Assembly (NCBI GenBank): GCA_001890945.1
Contig: MLAX01000001.1
Coordinates: 372,001 to 436,000, forward strand
DNA length: 64,000 bases
Source: Alphaproteobacteria bacterium AO1-B
GTDB lineage: Bacteria; Pseudomonadota; Alphaproteobacteria; Rhizobiales; Stappiaceae
Direction: 5' to 3'
Shown: positions 1 to 8,800 of the stretch, piece by piece
How the letters are laid out: each line of letters starts with the position of its first letter
How positions within the stretch are numbered: the stretch's first letter is position 1
Position numbers and translations under genes: made by a program
The notes under the pieces: generated by a model
What the model was told of the DNA's origin: nothing
What the model saw: only the letters and a program-made list of their open reading frames with translations
Databases searched by the model: none

Positions 1-785
1 ATCTCAATGCGCGTGCCACCATCGGAACGCTGTTAAAGCTCGGTGCGGTTCCAATCATCAATGAAAATGATTCCGTTGCTACGTCCGAAATCCGGTATGG
101 CGACAACGATCGGCTGGCCGCACGCGTTGCGACCATGGCGAGCGCCGATTGCCTTATACTGCTGTCGGATATCGACGGACTTTACACTGCGCCGCCGCAT
201 GTGGATCCGTCTGCGGTGTTCTTGCCGGAAGTCTCGCGGATTACGCCAGAGATTGAAGCGATGGCCGGAAGTGCCGGGTCCGAACTTTCCCGCGGGGGCA
301 TGAAGACCAAAATCGATGCCGGGAAAATCGCGACAGCCGCAGGAACGTCAATGGTGATTACATCCGGTAAGGAGCTCAATCCGTTGAAACGCCTGAACGA
401 GGGCGCACGGGCCACCTGGTTCCCCGCATTGGCGACACCGGCAAGCGCCCGTAAAGCCTGGATTGGCGGGACGTTGGAGCCACGCGGCGAAATCGTTCTG
501 GACGCTGGTGCCGTTCGTGCCCTTAAGGCCGGAAAAAGCTTGTTGCCGGCAGGGGTCACCAGCGTATCCGGTCAGTTTAGCCGTGGAGACGCGGTCAAGA
601 TCCTGGCGCCAGACGGTGCAGTGGCCGGGCGCGGTCTCATTGCCTATGACATGGACGAAGCGCAGCTGATTGCTGGCCGCAACAGCCGCGAAATCGAGGC
701 AATTGTCGGATATCCGGGACGGGCCGAGATGATCCATCGGGATGATCTTGTGCTCGAAGATGGCTTTTTGAACGGAACAAGCTAA
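1..785 (+). CDS. proB: Glutamate 5-kinase, 3' part (start lies before the window)
   Basis: This is the C-terminal part of the enzyme that phosphorylates glutamate to gamma-glutamyl phosphate, the first step of proline synthesis. The frame is open from base 3 and has no start in the window, so the gene is cut by the window edge. The amino acid kinase fold is visible in [21 protein letters not shown] and LLSDIDGLY, followed by [10 protein letters not shown]. The last ~75 residues (from about [15 protein letters not shown]) match a C-terminal PUA domain, as in full-length ProB. It is followed 52 bases later by proA on the same strand, the usual proBA operon. I am confident of identity; only the N-terminal third is missing. 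Confidence 0.95.
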   Translation, partial: LNARATIGTLLKLGAVPIINENDSVATSEIRYGDNDRLAARVATMASADCLILLSDIDGLYTAPPHVDPSAVFLPEVSRITPEIEAMAGSAGSELSRGGMKTKIDAGKIATAAGTSMVITSGKELNPLKRLNEGARATWFPALATPASARKAWIGGTLEPRGEIVLDAGAVRALKAGKSLLPAGVTSVSGQFSRGDAVKILAPDGAVAGRGLIAYDMDEAQLIAGRNSREIEAIVGYPGRAEMIHRDDLVLEDGFLNGTS

Positions 786-837
786 AAACACCAGTTCAAG
801 GTGGCGCTGATGAACGCGTCAAACGGGAGTTGAAGGA

Positions 838-2118
838 ATGCTGGACAAGGTTGAGGCACAGTCGACGGAAGCTTTGATGGCGGAGATCGGCACGCGGGCG
901 CGGGCGGCTGGCCGGGTGCTTGCCAATGCCCCAACCGAGGCAAAAAACAATGCGCTCATGGCGATGGCGAAAGCGGTCCGGGCCGCAACTCCGGAAATCC
1001 TTGAAGGCAATGCCAAAGACGTCGAAGCCATGAAGGCCAATGGCCAGACCGCAGCGTTTCTAGATCGTGGCACCTTGAACGAAGAGCGCATCGAGGCGAT
1101 TGCCAAGGCTCTTGAGGATATAGTCGCCTTGGACGATCCGGTCGGAAGCGTGATTGCGGCCTGGGAGCGTCCGAACGGGCTTAAGATCGAACGTGTTCGC
1201 ACACCTCTGGGTGTGATTGGTGTGATCTATGAAAGTCGGCCGAATGTGACTGCAGATGCCGGGGCGTTGTGCCTGAAAGCCGGCAATGCCGTCGTGCTCC
1301 GTGGCGGTTCTGACACCGTGAACTCCAACAAGGCTATTCACGCAGCGATGCAAAAAGGTCTGATTGAGGCTGGTTTGCCGGAAGATGCGATCCAGATCGT
1401 ACCGGTGACCGACCGGGCGGCAGTTGGCGAAATGCTGCGGGGGCTGAACGGAAACCTCGATGTGATCGTTCCGCGTGGCGGGCGTAGCCTGGTCGAACGG
1501 GTTCAGACCGAGGCGCGTGTGCCGGTGTTCGCGCACCTTGAGGGGCTCGTACACATCTTTGTCGACAAGGCTGCCGATCTCGAAAAGGCCGTTGCGATTG
1601 TGAAGAATTCCAAGCTCCGCCGTACCGGGATCTGTGGCGCCTTGGAAACGCTGCTGGTTCACAAGGACGTAGCGGAAAGCCACTTGCCGGCAATTCTTGA
1701 TGCATTGAACGCAGGTGACTGCGAGATCCGCGGCGATGCCGAAGTCCAGAAAATTGGCTCAGGTGTCTTGGAAGCAAGCGAAGAGGATTGGTCAACGGAG
1801 TATCTGGACAAGATCCTCTCTGCGATGATTGTCCCGGATCTCGATGCTGCCATCGCGCATATTGCAAAATTCGGGTCCAACCACACCGATTGCATCATCA
1901 CCGAAGATCAGGCTGCCGCAAACCGGTTTCAGGCGGAAGTGGATTCGGCGATCGTATTGCATAACGCTTCGACCCAGTTCGCGGACGGTGGCGAATTCGG
2001 GATGGGGGCTGAAATTGGCATTGCGACCGGGCGGATGCATGCGCGCGGGCCCGTTGGCGTCGAGCAGTTGACAAGCTTCAAATACAAGGTGCACGGGACG
2101 GGCCAAATCCGTCCATGA
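838..2118 (+). CDS. proA: Gamma-glutamyl phosphate reductase
   Basis: NADPH-dependent reduction of gamma-glutamyl phosphate to glutamate-5-semialdehyde, the second step of proline synthesis, in the cytoplasm. The 426-residue length is normal for the family. Aldehyde-dehydrogenase-superfamily motifs are visible: [33 protein letters not shown] and the catalytic cysteine Cys266 in [13 protein letters not shown]. The C-terminus has the family signature [15 protein letters not shown]. The ATG is preceded by a purine-rich GTTGAAGGA stretch. It follows proB and its stop overlaps the nadD start (ATGA), so proB-proA-nadD are probably cotranscribed and the last two translationally coupled. Confidence 0.97.
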   Translation: MLDKVEAQSTEALMAEIGTRARAAGRVLANAPTEAKNNALMAMAKAVRAATPEILEGNAKDVEAMKANGQTAAFLDRGTLNEERIEAIAKALEDIVALDDPVGSVIAAWERPNGLKIERVRTPLGVIGVIYESRPNVTADAGALCLKAGNAVVLRGGSDTVNSNKAIHAAMQKGLIEAGLPEDAIQIVPVTDRAAVGEMLRGLNGNLDVIVPRGGRSLVERVQTEARVPVFAHLEGLVHIFVDKAADLEKAVAIVKNSKLRRTGICGALETLLVHKDVAESHLPAILDALNAGDCEIRGDAEVQKIGSGVLEASEEDWSTEYLDKILSAMIVPDLDAAIAHIAKFGSNHTDCIITEDQAAANRFQAEVDSAIVLHNASTQFADGGEFGMGAEIGIATGRMHARGPVGVEQLTSFKYKVHGTGQIRP

Positions 2119-2744
2119 GCAAATTGACCTCCGGCCAGGACCGTCATCAGGACTGGTTGAAATTGCCCCTTTGTGAAGCGGGCAACCGGATCGGAATTTT
2201 CGGCGGGTCGTTCAATCCGCCGCATTCCGGTCACAAGATGGTTGCCGACACTGTTCTGAAGCGTCTTGGGCTGGATCAAGTTTGGTGGTTTGTCACACCG
2301 GGCAATCCTTTGAAGAGCCATTCGGAGTTGGCGCCTCTTGAGATGCGGCTTCACTTGACGAGTGCGTTGTCCAATCATCCGCGGATGAAAGTGACCGCTT
2401 ATGAGAAGGTGTTGGGCACGCCCTATACCGCCAAGACACTGCAGGCCCTGCGGTCCAGAAACCCGTCGGTCCGATTCGTTTGGGTCATGGGTGCTGACAA
2501 TTTGGCAGGGTTTCATCATTGGCAGGATTGGCGAGGTATTCTCGGCACCGTGCCGGTCGCAGTCGTCGACAGACCGGGCGCATCGCTGTCGGTGTTGTCG
2601 TCGCCAATGGCAAAAGCCTATGAAAAATATCGGCTTCCAGAAGAGGATGCGGGTCTTCTTCCAGATATGGACCCTCCGGTATGGACGTTTCTGCACACCC
2701 CTTTGGATCAGACTTCATCAACTGATCTGAGGCGCAAGGGGTGA
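2115..2744 (+). CDS. nadD: Nicotinate-nucleotide adenylyltransferase
   Basis: Adenylates nicotinate mononucleotide to deamido-NAD in NAD biosynthesis (cytoplasm). The nucleotidyltransferase signature [14 protein letters not shown] lies near residue 30, [14 protein letters not shown] is the family's central motif, and a C-terminal TSSTDLR corresponds to the ISST-type phosphate-binding loop. 209 residues is the usual length, with ~25 extra residues before the core fold. The start ATG overlaps the proA stop by four bases, which fixes the start and implies coupling. proA-nadD-rsfS is a common alphaproteobacterial order. Confidence 0.95.
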   Translation: MSKLTSGQDRHQDWLKLPLCEAGNRIGIFGGSFNPPHSGHKMVADTVLKRLGLDQVWWFVTPGNPLKSHSELAPLEMRLHLTSALSNHPRMKVTAYEKVLGTPYTAKTLQALRSRNPSVRFVWVMGADNLAGFHHWQDWRGILGTVPVAVVDRPGASLSVLSSPMAKAYEKYRLPEEDAGLLPDMDPPVWTFLHTPLDQTSSTDLRRKG

Positions 2745-2781
2745 TGGATAAGGCAAACAGCCTAGTGAAATTTCCGTTGTC

Positions 2782-2811
2782 TTGAAATTGCCAAGTCAGA
2801 CGCGGTATTAT
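2782..2811 (+). promoter_or_regulatory. Candidate sigma70-type promoter for rsfS-rlmH
   Basis: TTGAAA at 2782-2787 and TATTAT at 2806-2811 are separated by 18 bases, a good match to a housekeeping promoter. It sits in the 209-base gap between nadD and rsfS, so rsfS-rlmH may have their own promoter in addition to read-through. This is a pattern match only. Confidence 0.4.
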
Positions 2812-2953
2812 GTGGTGTGGCTGCTAAAGGTGCGGTCGCACATTGGTCAACCGGCCTGTAGCCAAAACGGGTGACGTGCAAAGTCGGACAATCATGTTCG
2901 TGACGACGTTGGACACAGGCCATTGAAGACAGCGAAAGGCATTCCACCTGACC

Positions 2954-3364
2954 ATGTCCCTTGAAAGCGGGCGGACAGAAATGTCCACTCCTATGAAGGC
3001 TTCCGTAAGTGCAGACCTTACGGCCGGCCTCCTCGATACGGTTCTCGCGAGTCTGGAAGACTCCAAGGCAGAGGACCTTGTTACTCTCGACATCGCAGGA
3101 AAAAGCTCCCTGGCCGATCACATGGTGATTGTGTCCGGCCGTTCACATCGTCATGTCGGGGCGATCGCAGATCATTTGCAGCGTGACCTGAAAACTGCAG
3201 GACACGGCAATGCGACCGTTGAAGGGCAAACCACCTGTGATTGGGTCTTGATCGATGCCGGTGATGTGATCGTTCACATCTTCCGTCCGGAAGTCCGTGG
3301 TTTCTACAATCTGGAAAAGATGTGGGCCCCGGAAGAAGACGACGCACCGCAGTATATCGGCTGA
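2954..3364 (+). CDS. rsfS: Ribosomal silencing factor RsfS (Iojap family)
   Basis: RsfS binds ribosomal protein uL14 on the 50S subunit and blocks subunit joining in stationary phase or starvation. The Iojap/RsfS core is seen from about residue 20 to 125: DLVTLDIAG, SSLADHMVIVSGRS, WVLIDAGDVIVHIFRPEVRGFYNLEKMW. The last motif is diagnostic. Three in-frame ATGs (2954, 2981, 2993) precede the core. None has a strong Shine-Dalgarno, though 2981 has GGCGGA six bases upstream, so the true N-terminus may be up to 13 residues shorter. It lies between nadD and rlmH, the classic context. Confidence 0.93.
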   Translation: MSLESGRTEMSTPMKASVSADLTAGLLDTVLASLEDSKAEDLVTLDIAGKSSLADHMVIVSGRSHRHVGAIADHLQRDLKTAGHGNATVEGQTTCDWVLIDAGDVIVHIFRPEVRGFYNLEKMWAPEEDDAPQYIG

Positions 3365-3447
3365 ACCTGGCACGAGGGTTCCTTCCGGGAGCCCCGTGAT
3401 ATTGTCGAAGCAGTAGTGGCACCGGATATTCGTCCGGCGAGGATCTG

Positions 3448-3930
3448 ATGCGCTTCTCACTTATCTGCGTTGGCCGCATGAAGGCTGGTGCGGACAAAGA
3501 TCTTTTCGACCGGTACATGGACAGGGCGCGCAAGTCTGGTCGCGCGCTCGGAATTACCGATGTCGGTCTTTCAGAAATGCAGGAAAGCCGCGCTCAGCGC
3601 GCCGAAGATCGCAAGGCTGATGAAGCACGTGCGATTTTAGCGTCTCTATCGGCTGGCGCAAAGCTGATCGTGCTGGACGAAAACGGCAAGAACCTGACCA
3701 GCCCAGCCTTTTCGGAGCGGTTGGAGAGGTGGAAGGATGACGGCGCGCCGGACATCGTTTTTGCCATCGGTGGTGCCGATGGGCATGGTCAAGAGGTTTT
3801 GGCCCGCGCCGATTTGAAACTTGCCTTGGGCGCGATGACCTGGCCGCATCAAATTGCCCGCATTCTTCTTGCGGAACAGATCTACCGAGCGATCACGATC
3901 CAGTCCGGCCATCCTTATCATCGCGTTTGA
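3448..3930 (+). CDS. rlmH: 23S rRNA pseudouridine-1915 N3-methyltransferase
   Basis: SPOUT-class methyltransferase that methylates N3 of pseudouridine 1915 in helix 69 of 23S rRNA. The 160-residue length is typical. The SAM-binding trefoil knot is in the C-terminal half: FAIGGADGHG, then MTWPHQIARILLAEQIYRA and the terminal SGHPYHR motif, all hallmark RlmH sequence. The start is supported by GGCGAGGA just upstream. It lies 83 bases after rsfS, the conserved pairing of two ribosome-related genes. Confidence 0.95.
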   Translation: MRFSLICVGRMKAGADKDLFDRYMDRARKSGRALGITDVGLSEMQESRAQRAEDRKADEARAILASLSAGAKLIVLDENGKNLTSPAFSERLERWKDDGAPDIVFAIGGADGHGQEVLARADLKLALGAMTWPHQIARILLAEQIYRAITIQSGHPYHRV

Positions 3931-4047
3931 TCAACTGATCCTCGATCATAAAGCGCAGCGCCAGCATATCGCCGCATTCTGCCGATAGTGCTCATCATGC
4001 TGCGATTGGTGGATAAGGGCGCGGTGTTAACGGTTTGGCCACTACGG

Positions 4048-4062
4048 TAAACACTTCGTTAA
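4048..4062 (+). promoter_or_regulatory. Near-consensus CtrA-type site before the EnvC-like gene
   Basis: TAAA-N7-TTAA (one mismatch from TTAA-N7-TTAA) ends 25 bases before the envC-like ATG. A second GTTAAC lies upstream at 4026-4031. CtrA control of a septation-related gene would make sense in an alphaproteobacterium, but one degenerate site this close to the ATG is weak evidence. Confidence 0.25.
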
Positions 4063-4086
4063 CGCCATGCCGGTATCGCAGATCGT

Positions 4087-5493
4087 ATGGCGTATTGGAG
4101 ATCGCGCGACTTGAGATCAGATCCGGGCAGGGGAACTAGAAAACGGCGGTGGAAGAAAGCTGGTCAGCCGGCACTTCTAAGCGGCCTTTTTGCCTGTGCG
4201 TTTCTGTGGCCAGTGCCAGGGTACGTTACCGATACGGTAGATCCGTCCGAGGTTGCGGTTAGCTCACCGGAAATTGAAGCTGCGATTGAGAAAAAGGCGA
4301 AGCGCGAACAGGAGCTCGCCGCGCTTACGTCAGACATCACTGTCTCGTCGGATCGGCAAGCGGCGATTGCGCGAGAAATCCAGTCCCTTGACCGGGACCG
4401 CGACACCCTCAATGCAAAGATCATCAACACAGCAGACACGATTCGCGGGCTTGAAACAGAGCTGACGGACACCGAACGTCGGCTGCGCAGTCTCGGCGAG
4501 AATGAAGACGCTGTTCGCTTGTCCTTGATCGCGCGCCGCGATGTCCTAGCTGAGGTATTGGCGGCGCTTCAACGTATTGGCCGCCGGCCGCCACCAGCAT
4601 TGGCAGTTCGCCCAAGTGACGCTCTTTCGGCGGTTCGTAGCGCGATTCTCTTGAATGCGGTCATGCCGGAATTACGGGTGGAAACAGAGGCCTTGGCCGC
4701 TGATTTGGAGGAGCTTCAGCGCTTGAAGACAGTCATCGCAAATGAGGAACGCCGGCTTCGCGGTGATGCCTTGCGATTGGCTGAGGAAAAGTCAAGGCTG
4801 GAACTTCTCTTGAGCGCCAAAAGGCTGGAACATACTGAGACGGTCCGCACCCTTGAGGATGAAAAGCGCCGTGCAGCAGAATTGGCGGCAAGGGCAGGTT
4901 CGCTCAAGGAATTGATTGCAGACTTGGAGATCGAGATCGAAAGCGCCCGGGAAGCCGCTGAGAAATCCCGGCAGGCTGCTTTGGATCAAAACCGGACGCC
5001 GCGAGATAACGATCCGTTTTCGGATCCTGGTCGTCTGGCGCCTGCGATTGCTTTTGAGGACGCCAGGGGACGGCTTCCTCAACCCGTATCCGGCACTGTG
5101 CTGAAGGATTACGGTCAAGAAGATGAGTTTGGCGGTGTGACTGAAGGCCAGTCAATCGCCACACGCCCCGGATCGAATGTCACATCGCCAGCAGATGGAT
5201 GGGTGGTGTATTCTGGGCCCTTCAGGTCGTATGGCCAGCTCTTGATCCTGAACACGGGTGACGGCTACCATGTGCTCCTGGCCGGAATGGACCGGATCGA
5301 TGCGGAGCTCGGACAATTTGTTTTGGCCGGAGAACCGGTCGGTGTAATGGGCGCGACCCAATGGGCAAGCGCATCAACATTCGGTATGGGCTCGACCCAG
5401 CCGATATTATATGTTGAATTTCGGAAGGACGGCCGTGCGGTCGATCCCACACCATGGTGGGCGCGCACAGAAGAAGAAAAGGCTCGCGGATGA
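4087..5493 (+). CDS. EnvC-like murein hydrolase activator (degenerate LytM/M23)
   Basis: Probably a periplasmic activator of cell-wall amidases at the division site. An N-terminal basic stretch is followed by a hydrophobic segment (about residues 26-45, LLSGLFACAFLWPV), then a long coiled coil (about 60-310, rich in E/R/L heptads), then a C-terminal LytM/M23 domain (about 340-460). The zinc ligands of active M23 peptidases are absent: the usual HxxxD region reads DYGQEDEFGG and the HxH region reads ILYVEFRKDG. This is the pattern of EnvC/NlpD-type regulators rather than active endopeptidases. The stop overlaps the ctpA start (ATGA), so the pair is translationally coupled. Confidence 0.85.
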   Translation: MAYWRSRDLRSDPGRGTRKRRWKKAGQPALLSGLFACAFLWPVPGYVTDTVDPSEVAVSSPEIEAAIEKKAKREQELAALTSDITVSSDRQAAIAREIQSLDRDRDTLNAKIINTADTIRGLETELTDTERRLRSLGENEDAVRLSLIARRDVLAEVLAALQRIGRRPPPALAVRPSDALSAVRSAILLNAVMPELRVETEALAADLEELQRLKTVIANEERRLRGDALRLAEEKSRLELLLSAKRLEHTETVRTLEDEKRRAAELAARAGSLKELIADLEIEIESAREAAEKSRQAALDQNRTPRDNDPFSDPGRLAPAIAFEDARGRLPQPVSGTVLKDYGQEDEFGGVTEGQSIATRPGSNVTSPADGWVVYSGPFRSYGQLLILNTGDGYHVLLAGMDRIDAELGQFVLAGEPVGVMGATQWASASTFGMGSTQPILYVEFRKDGRAVDPTPWWARTEEEKARG

Positions 5494-6821
5494 TACGGAA
5501 AGCTTCCTTGCTGCTGGCAGGTGCCCTTTTGGGGGCCGCGGCTGTAACAACCTTGTCCCAAATGCCATTCCATGTGTCAGGCGCAGCAAATGCTGCGGCC
5601 ACAGATACATATCGGCAGCTGAATCTATTTGGGGATGTGTTTGAACGGGTCCGCTCGGATTATGTTGAAGTTCCCGATGATGCACAGCTGATCGAAAGCG
5701 CCATCAATGGCATGCTGACGTCGCTGGACCCGCACTCCAGTTACATGTCACCCAAAAGCTTCCGCGATATGCAGGTGCAGACCCGCGGTGAGTTCGGCGG
5801 TCTGGGTATTGAAGTGACCATGGAAGACGGTTTGGTGAAGGTCGTTTCTCCGATTGACGAAACACCTGCGGCCAAGGCCGGTGTATTGGCGGGTGATTTG
5901 ATCACTTATATCGACGGCGAACAGGTTCAGGGTCTGACCCTCAACGAAGCTGTTGAAAGAATGCGTGGCCCGGTCAACACGGATATCGTGGTCACCATTC
6001 GCCGCGAAGGTCAGACACAGCCGCTCGATATCACGATTACCCGTGACATAATCCGCATCCGGTCCGTCCGCTGGCGGGAAGAGGATGATGTTGGCTATGT
6101 ACGTGTAACCCAGTTCAACGAGCAAACCTTTGATGGTTTGAAAAAAGGGCTTGAGGAAACCGCCAAAAACATTGGCGAAGACAAGCTCAAGGGTTTCGTG
6201 ATTGATCTGCGGAACAATCCGGGCGGCCTTTTGGATCAGGCAATTGCTGTGTCCGACGCGTTTCTTGATCGTGGTGAAATCGTCTCCACTAGAGGCCGGG
6301 AAGCAGATGAAACCCAGCGCTATAACGCGCGCGCCGGTGACCTCACAGACGGCAAACCTGTTATCGTATTGGTCAATGGCGGCTCCGCGTCAGCGTCTGA
6401 AATTGTTGCGGGTGCTTTGCAAGATCACCGCCGGGCAACAATCCTCGGAACACGCTCCTTCGGGAAAGGCTCCGTACAGACGATCATTCCGCTGGGTGCC
6501 AATGGTGCAATCCGCTTGACCACGGCGCGCTACTACACGCCATCAGGAAATTCTATCCAGGCCAAGGGTATTGTCCCGGACATCGAAGCCCTTCAGGAAC
6601 TTCCAGAAGAACTCGTCGGCCGTGTTGAAACCCGGGGTGAGGCAGGTCTTCGCGGCCACCTTGAAGCCGAGGGTGAAGAACAGTCCGGAAGTCAGGCTTA
6701 TATCCCGCCGGACCCGGAAGACGACACTCAGTTGAACCTGGCGCTTGATCTTCTGCGCGGCGTTCAGGTGAACAGCGCGTTCCCGCCGATTGCTGATACA
6801 GCGTCGGTCCCGAAAAACTAA
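5490..6821 (+). CDS. ctpA: Carboxy-terminal processing protease (S41, CtpA)
   Basis: A periplasmic S41 serine protease that trims or degrades envelope proteins. The chosen start, MIRKASLLLAG, overlaps the previous stop and opens a signal-anchor/signal peptide. A PDZ domain follows (about residues 80-160; GLGIEVTMEDG, AGVLAGDLITYIDG), then the catalytic core: FVIDLRNNPGG, the serine in NGGSASASEIV and the lysine in SFGKGSVQ form the Ser-Lys dyad. 443 residues is normal. In-frame codons back to 5454 exist but have no better start. CtpA coupled to an EnvC-like activator suggests the protease controls turnover of the hydrolase system, which is an inference from context. Confidence 0.95.
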   Translation: MIRKASLLLAGALLGAAAVTTLSQMPFHVSGAANAAATDTYRQLNLFGDVFERVRSDYVEVPDDAQLIESAINGMLTSLDPHSSYMSPKSFRDMQVQTRGEFGGLGIEVTMEDGLVKVVSPIDETPAAKAGVLAGDLITYIDGEQVQGLTLNEAVERMRGPVNTDIVVTIRREGQTQPLDITITRDIIRIRSVRWREEDDVGYVRVTQFNEQTFDGLKKGLEETAKNIGEDKLKGFVIDLRNNPGGLLDQAIAVSDAFLDRGEIVSTRGREADETQRYNARAGDLTDGKPVIVLVNGGSASASEIVAGALQDHRRATILGTRSFGKGSVQTIIPLGANGAIRLTTARYYTPSGNSIQAKGIVPDIEALQELPEELVGRVETRGEAGLRGHLEAEGEEQSGSQAYIPPDPEDDTQLNLALDLLRGVQVNSAFPPIADTASVPKN

Positions 6822-6827
6822 AACTCC

Positions 6828-6855
6828 AAGGTGCGCCGGATACGGCGCACCTTTT
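6828..6855 (+). terminator. Rho-independent terminator after ctpA
   Basis: A 9-bp perfect stem GGTGCGCCG / CGGCGCACC (6830-6838 and 6843-6851) with a GATA loop is followed by TTTT. It lies 7 bases after the ctpA stop. Confidence 0.8.
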
Positions 6856-6924
6856 CCACTCGTTCTGCGTATCCAAAAACAATGATCATGCCGGCGCGTT
6901 GCCGGCGTAAAGGCACTGGACGAT

Positions 6925-8076
6925 ATGTCGAGCGAAGATCTCACAGCTCCCTTAGGAATGGGAAAGCGGCGGCTTGTCAGGCTGCCGTTTGGCCTCATTG
7001 GCGCAGGATTGATAAGTGTCGTCTTAACAACGGCGCTTATTTGGATTCTGGTGGTAGACGATCCGTATGGCGGAGAACCGTTTGCTGTCTTGCCACTTGA
7101 TGAGGTTGTTGAAGGGATCACATCCCAGGACATCGAGGTCGTCGAGATCCGTCCGACGGTGGGCGATGATCTCGGCCCAAATCTCCGCCAACAGTCCAGC
7201 GGTGACTACCTTGGTCCGCGTTATGAAATGATCATCCGCCCCGACGGATTAGGGCCGGAGGCGCCAGTGACCGGATTGGCTATTAATCCGGACACACGGG
7301 TAAGCGAACGCTCCGACTACGGCTTCTTGCCGATGGTCAGCGACGCTGGTGTCCGCCCGCTGGATGCCTACGCGCGGCCAATCGTGACCCAGTTTACGTC
7401 CATACCGAAAATTGCCGTCATCGTGACCGGGCTTGGGCTGAGCGAAACAGGCACGCAAAATGCGATCGACAGTCTTCCGGCGGACGTCACACTTGCGCTT
7501 GCGCCTTATGGCTCGGATCTGGATCTCTGGATGCAGCAGGCCCGGATGAAAGGGCATGAGCTGCTTCTTCAGCTTCCGTTGGAACCGTTTGATTTCCCCG
7601 ACAACGATCCCGGCCCGCACACGCTCCTTGTCAGCCTTCAACCGGCCGAGCTCCTGGACCGCCTCGCGTTTTTGCTGACCCGAGCCACAAACTATGTCGG
7701 CGTGATTGGCGAAATGGGAGCCCGCTTCTCATCGACCCGGCCGTCCATGCAGTACCTTCTGGAGAAACTTGAATCGCGGGGACTGATGTTTGTCGACAAC
7801 GGCACGACCTCGCGCAGCATTGCTGACGAGGTTGCAGGCGAGCTCAGAATGCCGTTCAGCGGTGTCGACGTCGTGCTCGATGAAGTGCCGCGCGAAAGCA
7901 ATATCGACGCAAAGCTTTTGCAGCTTGAGAGCGTTGCCCGTGCACGCGGATATGCCGTGGCTGCCGGGTCTGCGCTGCCCGTCACCGTCCGGCAGTTGCA
8001 GGAATGGGTGCAGGATCTCGAGCAACGCGGCTTGCAGCTGGTTCCAGTCAGTGCGACCATCGACCGCGACGAATAA
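6925..8076 (+). CDS. Divergent polysaccharide deacetylase family protein (YibQ-like)
   Basis: A membrane-anchored periplasmic protein. A cytoplasmic N-terminus of about 20 residues is followed by one transmembrane helix (about 24-45, LIGAGLISVVLTTALIWILVV), a low-complexity linker, and a divergent polysaccharide deacetylase fold from about residue 165 (KIAVIVTGLGLSETGTQ, LLQLPLEPFDFP, FVDNGTTSRS, DVVLDE). The metal ligands of true NodB deacetylases are not conserved in this family, so activity is uncertain. In many alphaproteobacteria it sits between ctpA and rppH, as here. The start ATG has AAGGCACTGGA upstream. Confidence 0.85.
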   Translation: MSSEDLTAPLGMGKRRLVRLPFGLIGAGLISVVLTTALIWILVVDDPYGGEPFAVLPLDEVVEGITSQDIEVVEIRPTVGDDLGPNLRQQSSGDYLGPRYEMIIRPDGLGPEAPVTGLAINPDTRVSERSDYGFLPMVSDAGVRPLDAYARPIVTQFTSIPKIAVIVTGLGLSETGTQNAIDSLPADVTLALAPYGSDLDLWMQQARMKGHELLLQLPLEPFDFPDNDPGPHTLLVSLQPAELLDRLAFLLTRATNYVGVIGEMGARFSSTRPSMQYLLEKLESRGLMFVDNGTTSRSIADEVAGELRMPFSGVDVVLDEVPRESNIDAKLLQLESVARARGYAVAAGSALPVTVRQLQEWVQDLEQRGLQLVPVSATIDRDE

Positions 8077-8132
8077 TATACGCGGCAGCGTCGCATCCAC
8101 GGTTTTCTTTTGCGTATTGAGTGAGGTTTCTG

Positions 8133-8663
8133 GTGACAAAACTGGATCTTGGACCGGGTTATCCTGAAAGCGTGGATGGCCTGCCCTACCGCCCTTGTGT
8201 CGGGATCATGCTGATCAATCGTGACGGAAAAGTCTGGGTCGGCAGCAGGTCACCGGAGGCCAACAAAAATGGCTACCAGTACAAGTGGCAGATGCCCCAA
8301 GGTGGGATCGATGCCGGTGAAACGCCGGAAAAGGCCGCCAGGCGGGAACTCTATGAAGAAACATCCATTCAGTCGGTGACGCTGTTGGAAGAAGCGCCGG
8401 AGTGGTTCGCCTATGACTACCCGGACGAGATTGCCCGTTCGAGCCGGAAGGGCAAGTACCGGGGGCAGGCCCAACGCTGGCTTGCCTATCGCTTTGAAGG
8501 ATCAGATGACGAGATCAATATCTTGACCCCGCCCGATGGTCATTCAGCCGAGTTTGAGGAATGGCGTTGGGAAGATGTATCCCGACTGCCGGAATTGATC
8601 GTCCCCTTCAAACGCCCGGTTTACGAGAAGGTTGTCGCCGCCTTTTCGCATCTGACGATATAA
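8133..8663 (+). CDS. rppH: RNA pyrophosphohydrolase (Nudix)
   Basis: Removes pyrophosphate from 5'-triphosphate mRNA ends, triggering RNase E decay. The entry motif [13 protein letters not shown] and a complete Nudix box ([20 protein letters not shown]) are visible. WQMPQGG and the C-terminal [11 protein letters not shown] are typical of RppH/IalA-type enzymes. I chose the GTG at 8133 because GAGG lies six bases upstream; another in-frame GTG at 8121 would add four residues. It is 57 bases after the YibQ-like gene and probably in the same transcript. Confidence 0.93.
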   Translation: MTKLDLGPGYPESVDGLPYRPCVGIMLINRDGKVWVGSRSPEANKNGYQYKWQMPQGGIDAGETPEKAARRELYEETSIQSVTLLEEAPEWFAYDYPDEIARSSRKGKYRGQAQRWLAYRFEGSDDEINILTPPDGHSAEFEEWRWEDVSRLPELIVPFKRPVYEKVVAAFSHLTI

Positions 8664-8800
8664 ACCCAGAGCGCAGGTTTCGTCGGGTCTGTTGTTCCAA
8701 AGCGTCAGCTTTGGGATCGCGCTTGTCGTTTTTCAAACAGACAGGCCTGAGATCGCTGGATAACATCCGGCCAACGAAATCATTCTGGGAGTAAACGCCA

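Noticed and set aside
1929..2696. 255-codon minus-strand open frame
   Set aside because: It spans the proA-nadD junction on the other strand, both of which are certain genes.
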